Assembly (NCBI RefSeq): GCF_004364805.1
Contig: NZ_SOAP01000002.1
Coordinates: 992,001-1,056,000 of the forward strand
DNA from: Pelagimonas phthalicica
Lineage (GTDB): Bacteria; Pseudomonadota; Alphaproteobacteria; Rhodobacterales; Rhodobacteraceae
Direction of reading: 5' to 3'
Length of the DNA stretch: 64,000 bases
A program made the position numbers and the translations under genes. Of the stretch, positions 8,354 through 17,350 are shown piece by piece; the stretch's first letter is position 1; every line of letters starts with the position of its first letter. The notes under the pieces were generated by a model. The model was not told where the DNA came from and ran no database searches. It was given only the letters and a program-made list of their open reading frames with translations.

Positions 8354-8809
8354 ATGTTAGAGCCAATCGTCAAGACCATCACCGTTCCCTGCGCGCAGGA
8401 CAAAGCCTTTGAGATCTTTCTCGATATGCCAAGCTGGTGGCCGCTGGAAAAACGCTCCATGTCGCTGATGCGGGCCGGCGGCCCGGCCAAAAGCCTGACG
8501 GTTGATGCGCGCGAAGGTGGCAAGATTGTTGAAACTGCCCTGGATGACGCGGAATGGCATTGGGGAACCTTTGTACAATTTGACCCGCATGCCTTCTTGC
8601 AGATGACCTTTCATATGGGCCTGCCCGAGGACAAGACCGGCCTAGTGGATGTGCGCTTTACCCCGATCTCGGCGACAGAGACCCAGGTCGAGCTGACCCA
8701 TCACAATTGGGAAGGCTACGAGGATATGGCCGAAATGATGTATCAGGGCTATGGCGGCAGCTGGGATCTGCTGTTTGTCGAGCATTTTGGTGCGGCCTGC
8801 GGCGAGTAA
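8354..8809 (+). CDS. SRPBCC (AHSA1-like) domain protein
   Basis: A 151-residue START/Bet v1-type protein (EPIVKTITVPCAQDKAFEIF... pattern, C-terminal VELTHHNWEGYED). Such proteins form a helix-grip cavity for hydrophobic ligands. AAGGA lies six bases before the ATG, and the gene follows ArsR by ten bases, so the two are co-transcribed; this pairing is very common. The ligand is unknown. Confidence 0.88.
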   Translation: MLEPIVKTITVPCAQDKAFEIFLDMPSWWPLEKRSMSLMRAGGPAKSLTVDAREGGKIVETALDDAEWHWGTFVQFDPHAFLQMTFHMGLPEDKTGLVDVRFTPISATETQVELTHHNWEGYEDMAEMMYQGYGGSWDLLFVEHFGAACGE

Positions 8810-8842
8810 GCCAATTAAACTAAGAACGCTCTCGTGACCTTT

Positions 8843-8997
8843 CCGGATTGCCTGCAATCCGGTTCGCGCCCGACCCGCCCCCCAGGGCGGGCGCGAATGA
8901 AACCTCCACGGCAAACAACCTGCAGGTTTTGGATTACTAAAGCGGTCAACCAGTAAAACCGCACCCCCTCGGGCCGGGCGCGAACCTAAGTTTTTTT
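8843..8997. repeat. Cluster of hairpins with two alternative pairings
   Basis: The 252-bp gap after the SRPBCC gene holds CCGGATTG-CCTG-CAATCCGG (8843-8862), then GGTTCGCGCCCG (8861-8872). The latter can pair either with CGGGCGCGAA at 8888-8897 or, over its full 12 bases, with CGGGCGCGAACC at 8975-8986, which is followed by T7 at 8991-8997. A separate palindrome AACCTGCAGGTT lies at 8917-8928. No ORF is evident. Confidence 0.7.
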
Positions 8998-9061
8998 GAC
9001 GAGTACAAAGGCGCGGCACCTTGTCTCTTAACATCCATGTGGAATGCATTAATTTTGCGCC

Positions 9062-9565
9062 ATGCCCTATGCGTGGATTGATCCAACCCCAGACAATAAC
9101 AGCACCGAGCTGCACCTGTGGCCCTATAACGCCCTGAAACCCGAAGGGTTCGCGGCGATGGTTCTGGGCTTTTTCACCTTTGCCTCGCTACCCCTTATTG
9201 CGGTGTTGGGGACCAAGCTGTTCTGGGGGCTGTTGCCCTTTATGTTGGCCGCCACCGCCGCGCTTTATTATGCGCTGCGCCGCAATGGGCGTGATCGCCA
9301 AATTCTGGAAGTTCTGACACTGACCCCGGAAAAGACCCGGCTGATCCACAGACCGGCCCGCGCCGAGGAACAAAGCTGGGAGGCGCAGACCTATTGGGTC
9401 AAGGTGGCAATGCATCCCTCTGGTGGGCCAGTGCCAAATTATGTAACCCTGTCGGGCAGCGGTCGCGAGGTTGAGCTTGGCGCGTTTCTGAGCGAAGAGG
9501 AACGCAAATCGCTTTACGCCGAAGTAAGCGACAGATTGCGCCAGATGGCGCATGGCAAAGAATAG
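9062..9565 (+). CDS. DUF2244 domain-containing membrane protein
   Basis: A 167-residue protein with two hydrophobic stretches (residues about 30-70), then a soluble C-terminal part starting at RNGRDRQILEVLTLTPEKTRLI. This matches the DUF2244 architecture found widely in alphaproteobacteria next to respiratory genes; the function is not established. No clear SD precedes the ATG, so translation may be leaderless or weak. The gene ends nine bases before the next gene, implying an operon. Confidence 0.85.
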   Translation: MPYAWIDPTPDNNSTELHLWPYNALKPEGFAAMVLGFFTFASLPLIAVLGTKLFWGLLPFMLAATAALYYALRRNGRDRQILEVLTLTPEKTRLIHRPARAEEQSWEAQTYWVKVAMHPSGGPVPNYVTLSGSGREVELGAFLSEEERKSLYAEVSDRLRQMAHGKE

Positions 9566-9573
9566 GGTGACGT

Positions 9574-10482
9574 ATGGCGCAAGCCCCGGCTACTTCGAAA
9601 CCGCATCGTTTCGCGATGCGACTGGCCGCCCATTTGGGGCTGACCAATCTGATTCTGCGTCTGCAACCGGTCGAAAGCGAGATTGCCGCGCTTGAGCTGC
9701 GGGCTGAGGCGGCGCATGTTTTGCCGAGCGCGCGCAAGCAAGTAACCTTTCTGATCCCGCTGGTCGGGCCTCATCATGTGGGCGATTGGGAGGGGGTTGT
9801 TGAGCGGTTGAACGCCACGCTGCAATGCTTGTTGGCGCAGGATAATCCCAATTGGCAGGCGGTGATCTGTTGCCAAGAGCGCCCTGCCCTGCCCGATGAT
9901 CCGCGCATTCACTATCTGCCCTTTGACGATCCAGAGCCGGGCAATGACAAATGGCGCAAACTGGCAGCGCTATGTGATGCCTTGCCCAAAGTGGCGCAAC
10001 TGCCCGGCTATGTCATGAGCTTTGACGCAGATGACCTGCTTCGCCAGGGCGTCGTGGGCGAGATGCTGACCCGGCAGGCACCGGGCGGCTATCTGGTTGA
10101 GGCGGGCTATGTCATGGATGCGGGCACCGGGGTGATTGCGCTGGCAGACCGCCCGACCCTGTCCGAACCGCTGCGCAAACCGTTCTGGAAGCTGTGCGGG
10201 TCCTGTGCGGCTGTGGCCTATGACCCGGCCTTGCCCGGCAATGACGCGTTTTTGCGCGCGATGACAGCGCATGAGCACCGCATGTTCCCCTATCTGGCGG
10301 ATTTGGCCGGGCATCGCCTGGCCCCGCTGGGCAAGCCTGCGGTCCTATACGTGCTGAATCATGGTGAGAATTTTGGCGCGCGGCGTGGTCGGGTCAGTTT
10401 CAAGACCCGTTTTGTCGAACGGTTCCAGATCGAGGACCCCGACGCGCTGGCGGAAATCGCCGAAGGATTTCCGCAGCCCTAG
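9574..10482 (+). CDS. Putative GT-A fold glycosyltransferase
   Basis: A 302-residue protein with a nucleotide-sugar-binding look: VTFLIPLVGPHHVGDWEGVVERLNA at the N-terminus, then MSFDADDLL, a DxD-like metal-binding motif, near residue 150. No membrane segments. AGGGTGA precedes the ATG and the gap to the DUF2244 gene is eight bases. Donor and acceptor are unknown; surface polysaccharide modification is plausible but only inferred. Confidence 0.65.
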   Translation: MAQAPATSKPHRFAMRLAAHLGLTNLILRLQPVESEIAALELRAEAAHVLPSARKQVTFLIPLVGPHHVGDWEGVVERLNATLQCLLAQDNPNWQAVICCQERPALPDDPRIHYLPFDDPEPGNDKWRKLAALCDALPKVAQLPGYVMSFDADDLLRQGVVGEMLTRQAPGGYLVEAGYVMDAGTGVIALADRPTLSEPLRKPFWKLCGSCAAVAYDPALPGNDAFLRAMTAHEHRMFPYLADLAGHRLAPLGKPAVLYVLNHGENFGARRGRVSFKTRFVERFQIEDPDALAEIAEGFPQP

Positions 10483-10495
10483 GGCGTAGACCCAG

Positions 10496-10960
10496 TTAAG
10501 AGGCCGAAAGGCGTTCCTTGACCTTGGGGCCGACGGCTCCAAAATCCATCTGACCTGTATACTTGGCCTTGAGCGCGCCCATGACGCGGCCCATGTCGCG
10601 GATCGAGTCGGCCCCAACCTCATCCACGGCGGCGGCAACGGCCTCGTTGATCTCATCCTCAGACAGCGCCTTGGGCAGGAATTCCGCGATCACCTCGATC
10701 TCGGCCAGCTCACGCTCGGCCAGATCCAGACGCCCGCCCTCTTCATAGGTCTTGGCGCTTTCGCGGCGTTGTTTGGCCAATTTATCAAGGATGGCAAGCA
10801 CTTCTGCCTCGCCCACCCCGTCATCATTGCCCTCGGCCCGCGCGGCAATATCGCGATCCTTGATCGCTGCGTTGATCAGGCGGAGCGTGGAGAGGCGCAT
10901 CGTCGCCTTGTCCTTCATCGCCTGTTTCACCGCAGCCGTGAGACGTGCACGCAGTTCCAT
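10496..10960 (-). CDS. GatB/YqeY domain-containing protein
   Basis: A 154-residue YqeY-family protein, related to the tRNA-binding tail domain of GatB; its role is unresolved but likely tRNA-linked. Typical motifs: ATMRLSTLRLINAAIKDRDI at the N-terminus, RRESAKTYEEGGR, EIEVIAEFLPK and MGRVMGALKAKY near the end. Full length. AGGAAAA precedes the ATG. It is divergent from carA, the usual alphaproteobacterial arrangement. Confidence 0.93.
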   Translation of the reverse strand: MELRARLTAAVKQAMKDKATMRLSTLRLINAAIKDRDIAARAEGNDDGVGEAEVLAILDKLAKQRRESAKTYEEGGRLDLAERELAEIEVIAEFLPKALSEDEINEAVAAAVDEVGADSIRDMGRVMGALKAKYTGQMDFGAVGPKVKERLSAS

Positions 10961-11120
10961 GAGTTTTCCTATCCCCAGTTAACGGCCGATATTTTGGCCT
11001 GTTATCGCTCTTTCGTCGAACCCAAGAATGAAACCTACCCCAAGCCACCTCACATGGCAACAGCCGCGACCGACAATTCAAGCCATTGATTTGCAACGAT
11101 ATTTACTTTCAAAACCCCTC

Positions 11121-11149
11121 TTGACCCTGTGGCCCCTAGCCCGTAGTTT
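11121..11149 (+). promoter_or_regulatory. carA: Candidate sigma-70 promoter of carA
   Basis: TTGACC (11121-11126), then about 17 bases, then TAGTTT, lies 35-60 bp upstream of the carA start. The match at -10 is moderate. No attenuator or long leader is visible. Confidence 0.45.
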
Positions 11150-11182
11150 CCGCGCAATTTGCCAAAAGCCCGGAGAGTCGAC

Positions 11183-12328
11183 ATGTCTGCTGCCCAGACC
11201 AAGCCAACCGCATGCCTTGCGCTTGCTGATGGAACCATTTTCATGGGACAGGGGTTTGGCGCGACCGGGCGAACCGTGGCCGAACTGTGCTTTAACACAG
11301 CGATGACCGGCTATCAGGAAATCATGACTGACCCCTCTTATGCCGGGCAAATCGTGACCTTTACCTTCCCTCATATCGGCAATACCGGCGTCACCCCCGA
11401 GGATGACGAAACCGGGGATCCTGTGGCCGAGGGCATGGTGGTGAAATGGCAGCCAACCCAAAGCAGCAACTGGCGCGCGGCGCAGGAATTGTCAGATTGG
11501 CTGGCGGCCCGCGGCCGGATCGCCATTGGCGGCGTTGACACACGGCGCCTGACCCGCGCCATCCGTCAACAAGGTGCGCCTCATGTGGCTCTGGCCCATG
11601 ATCCTGACGGGAATTTCGACATTGAGGCCCTGGTGGCCGAGGCGCGCAGCTTTAGCGGGCTCGAAGGTCTGGATCTGGCCAAGGATGTCACCTGCGCGCA
11701 AAGCTATCGCTGGGACGAGATGCGGTGGGCCTGGCCAGACGGCTACCCACGCCAGACCGCGCCCAAGCACAAGGTTGTCGCCGTTGATTTCGGTGCCAAG
11801 CGCAACATCCTGCGTTGCCTGGCCTCGGCGGGATGCGACGTGACAGTTCTGCCAGCAACCGCGACCTATGACGACGTCATGGCGCATAATCCCGATGGTG
11901 TGTTCCTGTCCAATGGTCCCGGTGATCCGGCTGCGACCGGCGAATATGCCGTGCCGATGATCAAAAGCCTACTCGACAAGACCGAGTTGCCGGTCTTTGG
12001 CATTTGTCTGGGTCACCAGATGCTGGCCCTCGCTCTGGGGGGAAAAACTGTTAAAATGAACCACGGTCACCATGGCGCGAACCACCCGGTCAAGGAACAT
12101 GACACCGGCAAGGTTGAGATCACCTCGATGAACCACGGCTTTGCTGTGGATGCGCAAAGCCTGCCGCAAGGTGTTGTAGAAACACATGTTTCTCTGTTTG
12201 ACGGCTCAAATTGCGGTATCAAGATCGAAGGCCGTCCGGTGTTCTCGGTGCAACACCACCCCGAGGCATCGCCCGGCCCTCAAGACAGTTTTTACCTTTT
12301 TGAGCGATTTGCAGCCTCAATGGCATGA
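11183..12328 (+). CDS. carA: Carbamoyl-phosphate synthase small (glutaminase) subunit
   Basis: Hydrolyses glutamine and channels ammonia to CarB for carbamoyl phosphate synthesis (arginine and pyrimidine pathways). 381 residues, full length. The N-terminal domain shows GQGFGATGRTVAELCFNT; the C-terminal class I amidotransferase domain has the nucleophile in FGICLGHQ and HHPEASPGP with the catalytic His and Glu. GGAGAG sits six bases before the ATG. carB is not adjacent, which is usual in this order. Confidence 0.97.
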   Translation: MSAAQTKPTACLALADGTIFMGQGFGATGRTVAELCFNTAMTGYQEIMTDPSYAGQIVTFTFPHIGNTGVTPEDDETGDPVAEGMVVKWQPTQSSNWRAAQELSDWLAARGRIAIGGVDTRRLTRAIRQQGAPHVALAHDPDGNFDIEALVAEARSFSGLEGLDLAKDVTCAQSYRWDEMRWAWPDGYPRQTAPKHKVVAVDFGAKRNILRCLASAGCDVTVLPATATYDDVMAHNPDGVFLSNGPGDPAATGEYAVPMIKSLLDKTELPVFGICLGHQMLALALGGKTVKMNHGHHGANHPVKEHDTGKVEITSMNHGFAVDAQSLPQGVVETHVSLFDGSNCGIKIEGRPVFSVQHHPEASPGPQDSFYLFERFAASMA

Positions 12329-12344
12329 CATTGAAAAGGTTAAA

Positions 12345-12359
12345 TTAACCGCTCGTTAA
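12345..12359 (+). promoter_or_regulatory. CtrA-type box upstream of a GT2 gene
   Basis: TTAA (12345-12348), seven bases, TTAA (12356-12359) matches the TTAA-N7-TTAA consensus of the cell-cycle and motility regulator CtrA. It lies about 45 bp before the preferred GT2 start codon, a fitting place for a -35-overlapping activator site. Confidence 0.55.
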
Positions 12360-12403
12360 GGCTTCACATGCCATTTTCCCTACGGTTTTCGGACGGTAGG
12401 GAC

Positions 12404-14287
12404 ATGAACACGCATCGGCTGACCAAGACAGACTTATTGGCGCAGCAGGCTGGCAGCAAACGCGGCCTGCCTGTCAGCCATATCCTGATGGAAAGCGGGC
12501 AGGTTTCGTCCCGTGTCATGCTCGGCGCTTTGGCCGAGGCGGAGCGTCTGAAAAAACCGCTGGACCATGTGATTGCCGCCGAGGCGATTGTGTCGCGGGA
12601 ATCGGTGCTTGAGGCGCAGGCACAGCATTTTGGGGCCCTGGCGCTCAGACGCGATGTGCACCCGCCAAGCGCCGAGATGGCGACGCTTCTTTCCGCCAGT
12701 TTTTGTTTGGAAAAGGGCGTCTATCCCTGGATGCGACTGGGCGACACGCTGGTCCTGGCGACCTCGCGACCAGACAGCTTTGCTGAAACCTTGAATGAAC
12801 TGCCACCGGGGCTGGGCCCGGTGATGATGGCCTTGACGCTCGAGGCAGATATTCATGCGGAGATTGCCGCGCAGCATGGCGCAGCCTTGGCAAGACAGGC
12901 GGAAACCTGGGTGCCAGCCGAGGCCAGCTGTCGTGACCTCAGCCGCAGCACCGGGCAAACGCGGCTGTTTTCCTTTATTGCGGCGGCGATTTGCTTGACC
13001 TTGCTGGCCTGGCAACCGGTGCTTTTCTTTGCCGGTGCGCTGATCCTCGCGGTCATCTCGCTGAGCTTGTCCCAGGCGCTTAAGGTCGCGGCATTTTTCG
13101 CCCTGCCCAAACACCGCCCGGCACCAGAGGCGAAACTGCCCAAGGACCCGCCGACCGTGTCGATACTGGTGCCCTTGTTCAAGGAACAGGAGATTGCGCG
13201 CAGCTTGGTGACGCGCCTGTCGCGGCTGACCTATCCCAAATCGCTGCTCGACATCGTGCTCGTGCTTGAAGAGGATGATGAAACCACCCAGGCCACGCTG
13301 GCGCAAACACGGTTGCCGCCCTGGATCAGGGTGATCTCGGTGCCTCCGGGTGAGGTAACGACAAAACCGCGCGCGCTGAACTATGCCTTTCGCTTTACCA
13401 GTGGCGATATCATCGGGATCTATGATGCCGAGGACGCCCCTGCCCCGGATCAGATCGACAAAGTGGTCGATCATTTTGCCCGCGCCAGCCCCAAGGTGGG
13501 CTGCGTGCAGGGGATTTTGGATTTCTACAACCCGCGTGCCAATTGGCTGTCGCGCTGTTTCGCCGTGGAATATGCCAGCTGGTTTCGCATTCTTTTGCCG
13601 GGCGTCGCGCGCTTGGGCTTTGCCGTACCGCTGGGCGGGACGACAGTGTTTTTCCGGAGGCCGGTTCTGGAGGAGGTCTGCGGCTGGGACGCCCATAACG
13701 TCACCGAAGACGCCGATCTGGGCTTGCGCCTGGCTCGCCATGGCTATCGCACCGAGTTGATCCAGACCGTCACGCGCGAAGAGGCGAATAACCGGTTTTG
13801 GCCCTGGATTCGACAACGGTCGCGCTGGCTAAAGGGCTATGGGATCACCTGGTGGGTGCATACGCGCAACCCCCGGAAATTGTTGCAGGATATGGGGGCC
13901 TGGAAGTTTTTTGGCGTGCAGCTGATGTTTCTCTGCACCCTGATCCAATTCACCTTTGCCCCGGTGCTGTGGACATTCTGGCTGATACTCTTTGGCTTGC
14001 CGCATCCATTAGAGGGTATGATGACTTACCAGCAGGCTTTGGCGCTGACAGCGATTTTCCTCAGCGCCGAGGGGATCACGGTTTTGATCGGGTTTGCCGC
14101 CCTGTCGCGCAGCCCCCATCGCAGCCTCATCCCCTGGGTGCCGACGATGTTTGCCTATTTCCCGCTGGGAACCATTGCCGCTTACAAGGCGATTTCAGAA
14201 ACGGTGACCAAACCGTTTTACTGGGACAAGACCGAACATGGCCATTCCCACCCGGATGACCCCGGTGCCGATCTGACGCACCATTAG
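12404..14287 (+). CDS. Membrane glycosyltransferase family 2 with N-terminal GspE/MshEN-like domain
   Basis: About 627 residues. Residues 20-75 (VSHILMESGQV... then LDHVIAAEAIV) resemble the paired MshEN/GSPII_E_N repeats. Two membrane segments follow (about 190-235), then a processive GT2 domain: TVSILVPLFKE, DAED, TEDADLGLRL and QRSRWLKG. At least three C-terminal membrane segments complete it. The fold is that of polysaccharide synthases such as cellulose- or exopolysaccharide-type enzymes. I prefer ATG 12404 because a CtrA box at 12345-12359 would put transcription start near 12385-12390. ATG 12368 has a better SD (AAGG, six bases) and cannot be excluded. Confidence 0.85.
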   Translation: MNTHRLTKTDLLAQQAGSKRGLPVSHILMESGQVSSRVMLGALAEAERLKKPLDHVIAAEAIVSRESVLEAQAQHFGALALRRDVHPPSAEMATLLSASFCLEKGVYPWMRLGDTLVLATSRPDSFAETLNELPPGLGPVMMALTLEADIHAEIAAQHGAALARQAETWVPAEASCRDLSRSTGQTRLFSFIAAAICLTLLAWQPVLFFAGALILAVISLSLSQALKVAAFFALPKHRPAPEAKLPKDPPTVSILVPLFKEQEIARSLVTRLSRLTYPKSLLDIVLVLEEDDETTQATLAQTRLPPWIRVISVPPGEVTTKPRALNYAFRFTSGDIIGIYDAEDAPAPDQIDKVVDHFARASPKVGCVQGILDFYNPRANWLSRCFAVEYASWFRILLPGVARLGFAVPLGGTTVFFRRPVLEEVCGWDAHNVTEDADLGLRLARHGYRTELIQTVTREEANNRFWPWIRQRSRWLKGYGITWWVHTRNPRKLLQDMGAWKFFGVQLMFLCTLIQFTFAPVLWTFWLILFGLPHPLEGMMTYQQALALTAIFLSAEGITVLIGFAALSRSPHRSLIPWVPTMFAYFPLGTIAAYKAISETVTKPFYWDKTEHGHSHPDDPGADLTHH

Positions 14288-14293
14288 CAGCGC

Positions 14294-14929
14294 TTAATTT
14301 CCCGCATCCAGTTTAAGGCGCGTCACAAAGGCGACCGAGATATGATCGCGCAGCGCCTTATAGGCCGCGTCCTCGTCCCGGCGGGCAATCGCATCGACAA
14401 TGGCCTGGTGTTCCGCCAACGCATCTTCGCCCCGCCCCTCAGCCGCCAAAGAGGTGGTGGCCATCAGCGCCATGGAGCGATGCACAAGGTCCAGCTGCTG
14501 CACCAGAAACCTATTATGCGAGGCCTTGTGGATCATGGTGTGGAACCGGCGATTTGCCCGCGACAAAGCCGAAGGATCCGCGAGCAAGGCGCGATCCTCG
14601 ACAACCATGTCGCGCAACACCTGCACTTCTTCCTCGGTCGCATGGCGCGCCGCCAGCCGGGCCGCCAATCCTTCCAACTCAGTACGCACCGCATAGAGTT
14701 CGGACATCTGGTTGTGATCCAGCGAGGCCACAATCAAAGACCGCCCATCCCGCGTCAAAAGCGATTGCGTTTCAAGCCGTTGCAGGGCCTCACGGATCGG
14801 GGTGCGTGAGACGCCAAACCGTTCGGCCAGCTCGCTTTCCACCAGACGGTCGCCCGGGCGATACAGCCCGCCATCAATGGCCTCCAGGATCAAGGCATAG
14901 GCGTCTTTGTTGTTTTTCACCTGGGACAT
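14294..14929 (-). CDS. GntR family regulator with FCD domain
   Basis: A 211-residue FadR-subfamily regulator. The N-terminal winged helix (DRLVESELAERFGVSRTPIREALQRLE) is canonical; the C-terminal FCD domain shows the metal/ligand histidines in FHTMIHKASHN, EHQAIVDAI and LRDHI. GGGAGAGG precedes ATG 14929. FCD regulators sense small organic acids; no obvious target operon adjoins it. It is divergent from the HAD gene, with about 97 bp between start codons. Confidence 0.9.
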   Translation of the reverse strand: MSQVKNNKDAYALILEAIDGGLYRPGDRLVESELAERFGVSRTPIREALQRLETQSLLTRDGRSLIVASLDHNQMSELYAVRTELEGLAARLAARHATEEEVQVLRDMVVEDRALLADPSALSRANRRFHTMIHKASHNRFLVQQLDLVHRSMALMATTSLAAEGRGEDALAEHQAIVDAIARRDEDAAYKALRDHISVAFVTRLKLDAGN

Positions 14930-15026
14930 GCGACCTCTCCCTTTCGCGTCGCGCCACGTTAAACGCCCCACAAGCCAAGTTTCAAGCGACATTGCCAGTT
15001 ACGACCCGCCGCGCTACATCAGGAGC

Positions 15027-15671
15027 ATGCCAAAACGCCACTTTGATCATGTCCGCACATGGGTCTTTGACCTGGATCACACGCTTTACCCGCCAAGCCA
15101 GCAGCTTTTCCCTCAGATCGAGGAAAAGATGACCGATTTTGTCATGCGTACACTGGACGTAGGCCGCGCACAGGCCGATCATCTACGCCGCACCTATTGG
15201 GCCGAACATGGCACGACCCTGGCCGGGTTGATGGCCAACCATGACATCGATGCAGATGCCTATCTGGACGAGGTGCATGACATCCGCTTTGACGTGCTTG
15301 AACCTGATCCCTACCTTGCTGATTTGCTTGCGCAATTGCCGGGCCGCCGGATTGTCTACACCAATGGCAGCGCCCCTTACGCGGCGCAGGTGCTCAAGGC
15401 GCGAGGGCTTGAGGCGGCGTTTGATGCGATCTATGGTGTCGAACATGCGGGCTATGTGCCCAAACCGCAAAGCGCTGCTTTTGAACGGGTTTTCGCGATG
15501 GATGGGTTGGATCCGACCCAGGCCGCCATGTTCGAGGACGACCCGCGCAACCTGGCCGCGCCGCATGCGATGGGGCTGCGCACGGTCCATGTCGCCCCGG
15601 AACCCGAAGCCGCCGATCATATACATCATCACACCGATGACCTGAATGATTTCCTGGGCCGCCTGGTCTGA
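15027..15671 (+). CDS. Pyrimidine 5'-nucleotidase (HAD family)
   Basis: A 214-residue HAD subfamily IA hydrolase. Motif I FDLDHTLYP, motif II YTNGS, the lysine in YVPKPQ, and motif IV FEDDPRN are all present. The Sdt1-like pattern (LDHTLYPP, YLDEVHDIRFDVLEPDP) points to dephosphorylation of UMP/CMP-type nucleotides. The frame is open back to 14907, overlapping the GntR gene; I start at MPKRHFDHVRTW because motif I lies just after it. AGGAG lies unusually close (one base) to this ATG. Confidence 0.87.
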   Translation: MPKRHFDHVRTWVFDLDHTLYPPSQQLFPQIEEKMTDFVMRTLDVGRAQADHLRRTYWAEHGTTLAGLMANHDIDADAYLDEVHDIRFDVLEPDPYLADLLAQLPGRRIVYTNGSAPYAAQVLKARGLEAAFDAIYGVEHAGYVPKPQSAAFERVFAMDGLDPTQAAMFEDDPRNLAAPHAMGLRTVHVAPEPEAADHIHHHTDDLNDFLGRLV

Positions 15672-15770
15672 AACCTGTACCTCTGCTGCACGTTCTGATC
15701 TGCGACTTTTTGCCAATGCCGCAGCGCAGCAATTCACCCTATATCAACCGGGCAACTTCAGGAGACGCAT

Positions 15771-15977
15771 ATGAGCGACGTAACACTCACCGCCCCGTTG
15801 ACCACCGAAACCGCTGGCAGCTCGACCGAAAAATGGGCCTATCTGCTGGCTTTGGTTCTTGTGGCTGTTTTGGCGACGAACACGGCGCTCTTTGGTCTGG
15901 TCGGCCTGTCCATGACCGCTTTGGCGCTGGTCCCGGTCATGTTCATCACCCTGCTGACCATCACCGTCGGGCGCTAA
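15771..15977 (+). CDS. Small membrane protein of unknown function
   Basis: A 68-residue protein with a Thr/Ser-rich N-terminus and two hydrophobic segments (about residues 23-43 and 45-66) ending ITVGR. AGGAGA lies seven bases before the ATG, and the codon composition matches its neighbours, so it is probably real. It has its own gap on both sides and no recognisable family. Confidence 0.65.
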   Translation: MSDVTLTAPLTTETAGSSTEKWAYLLALVLVAVLATNTALFGLVGLSMTALALVPVMFITLLTITVGR

Positions 15978-16104
15978 GCCGCCCCTCTACGGGCCGGCCA
16001 CACTGGCGGCCCCGGATGCGGAATAACACGATTGGCCGCATGGTCCTTGCGGCCTCTTTGCCCTAGATAACCGACAAGACACGTCGCGCCTTGGGAGGTC
16101 GGTT

Positions 16105-17295
16105 ATGGATTATGATATCGTCATTTCGGGCGGCGGAATTGCCGGGCTCACCGCCAGCGCCGCCTTTGCTCAGGCCGGGTTTGACGTGCTCTGCGTCGAT
16201 CCAACCCCGCCGATCACCGACCGCGACAGCGCCGGGGCCGATCTGCGCACCACAGCATTTTTGCAACCGGCACAAGGGTTTCTAGAGGAAATTGGCCTGT
16301 GGGACCGTCTTGCGGATCACGCCATGCCGCTGCAGACCATGCGGATCGTCGATGCGGGCGGGCCCGAACCAGTGGCGCGAGTTAGCAAGGATTTTGAAGC
16401 CTCCGACATCTCGGATCGCCCCTTTGGCTGGAACCTGCCCAATTGGTTGCTGCGCCGGGAAATGGCCGCCCAGCTCGCGGCGCTGCCTAATGTGGATTTC
16501 CGCCCTGGCACCGCGACCAAAACCCTGTTCACCCGCGACGCCGAGGCCCGTGTTGGCCTGTCCGATGGCTCGCGGGTGCGTTGCCATCTGGTGATTGCCT
16601 CCGATGGGCGCAACTCGCCCATGCGCAAGGCCGCCGGGATCGACGTCAAGACCACGCGCTTTGGCCAAAAGGCACTGGCCTTTGCCACCACCCATCCAAT
16701 CCCGCATGACAATGTCTCGACCGAGATCCATCGCACAGGCGGCCCCTTCACCCTGGTCCCTCTGCCCGATTTTGACGGCCGCCCGTCATCGGCGCTGGTC
16801 TGGATGGAAGAAGGCCCCACAGCCGACGCGTTGATGGCGTTGCCCGACGCCGATCTCGAAGCCGCCATGACCGAGCGCAGTTGCCACCTATTCGGCCCGT
16901 TGAAACTGGCCTCGCAGCGCACGATCTGGCCGATCATTGCGCAGGAGGCCGAGCGCCTGACTGGTCAACGCCTAGCCCTTGTCGCCGAGGCTGCCCATGT
17001 GGTGCCCCCCATCGGTGCGCAAGGCTTGAACATGAGCCTCAAGGATATCACCGCCCTGTTGGACCTGGCCAAAGCTTCACCCGCGACCTTAGGCGACAGC
17101 GCCATGCTCGAGGCCTATCATCGCGCCCGCATCGCTGATATTCGCGCCCGCGTCGCCGGGATCACTTTGCTTAACAAAACCTCGATGCTGTCCAACCCGC
17201 TGCTGCGCGACACCCGCGCCGCCGCGCTCAACACACTTTACAGCGCCGCACCAATCCGAAAAACCCTGATGCAGCTCGGCCTCGGCACCAAATAA
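16105..17295 (+). CDS. UbiH/UbiF/VisC/COQ6-family FAD-dependent hydroxylase
   Basis: A 396-residue flavoprotein monooxygenase, probably hydroxylating the ubiquinone ring. The FAD dinucleotide motif ISGGGIAGLTASAAFAQAG is N-terminal; the DG motif appears as VIASDGRNSPMRK; the family signature near residue 295 reads AEAAHVVPPIGAQGLNMSLKD, with Glu where GDAAH usually has Asp. GGGAGG precedes the ATG. No other ubi gene is adjacent. Which ring position it acts on cannot be told. Confidence 0.88.
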   Translation: MDYDIVISGGGIAGLTASAAFAQAGFDVLCVDPTPPITDRDSAGADLRTTAFLQPAQGFLEEIGLWDRLADHAMPLQTMRIVDAGGPEPVARVSKDFEASDISDRPFGWNLPNWLLRREMAAQLAALPNVDFRPGTATKTLFTRDAEARVGLSDGSRVRCHLVIASDGRNSPMRKAAGIDVKTTRFGQKALAFATTHPIPHDNVSTEIHRTGGPFTLVPLPDFDGRPSSALVWMEEGPTADALMALPDADLEAAMTERSCHLFGPLKLASQRTIWPIIAQEAERLTGQRLALVAEAAHVVPPIGAQGLNMSLKDITALLDLAKASPATLGDSAMLEAYHRARIADIRARVAGITLLNKTSMLSNPLLRDTRAAALNTLYSAAPIRKTLMQLGLGTK

Positions 17296-17350
17296 ACGCC
17301 CCCGATAGAGGCATCCTGGGTTTCTTTGGGCCAAAAATATCCCGGGGGGA

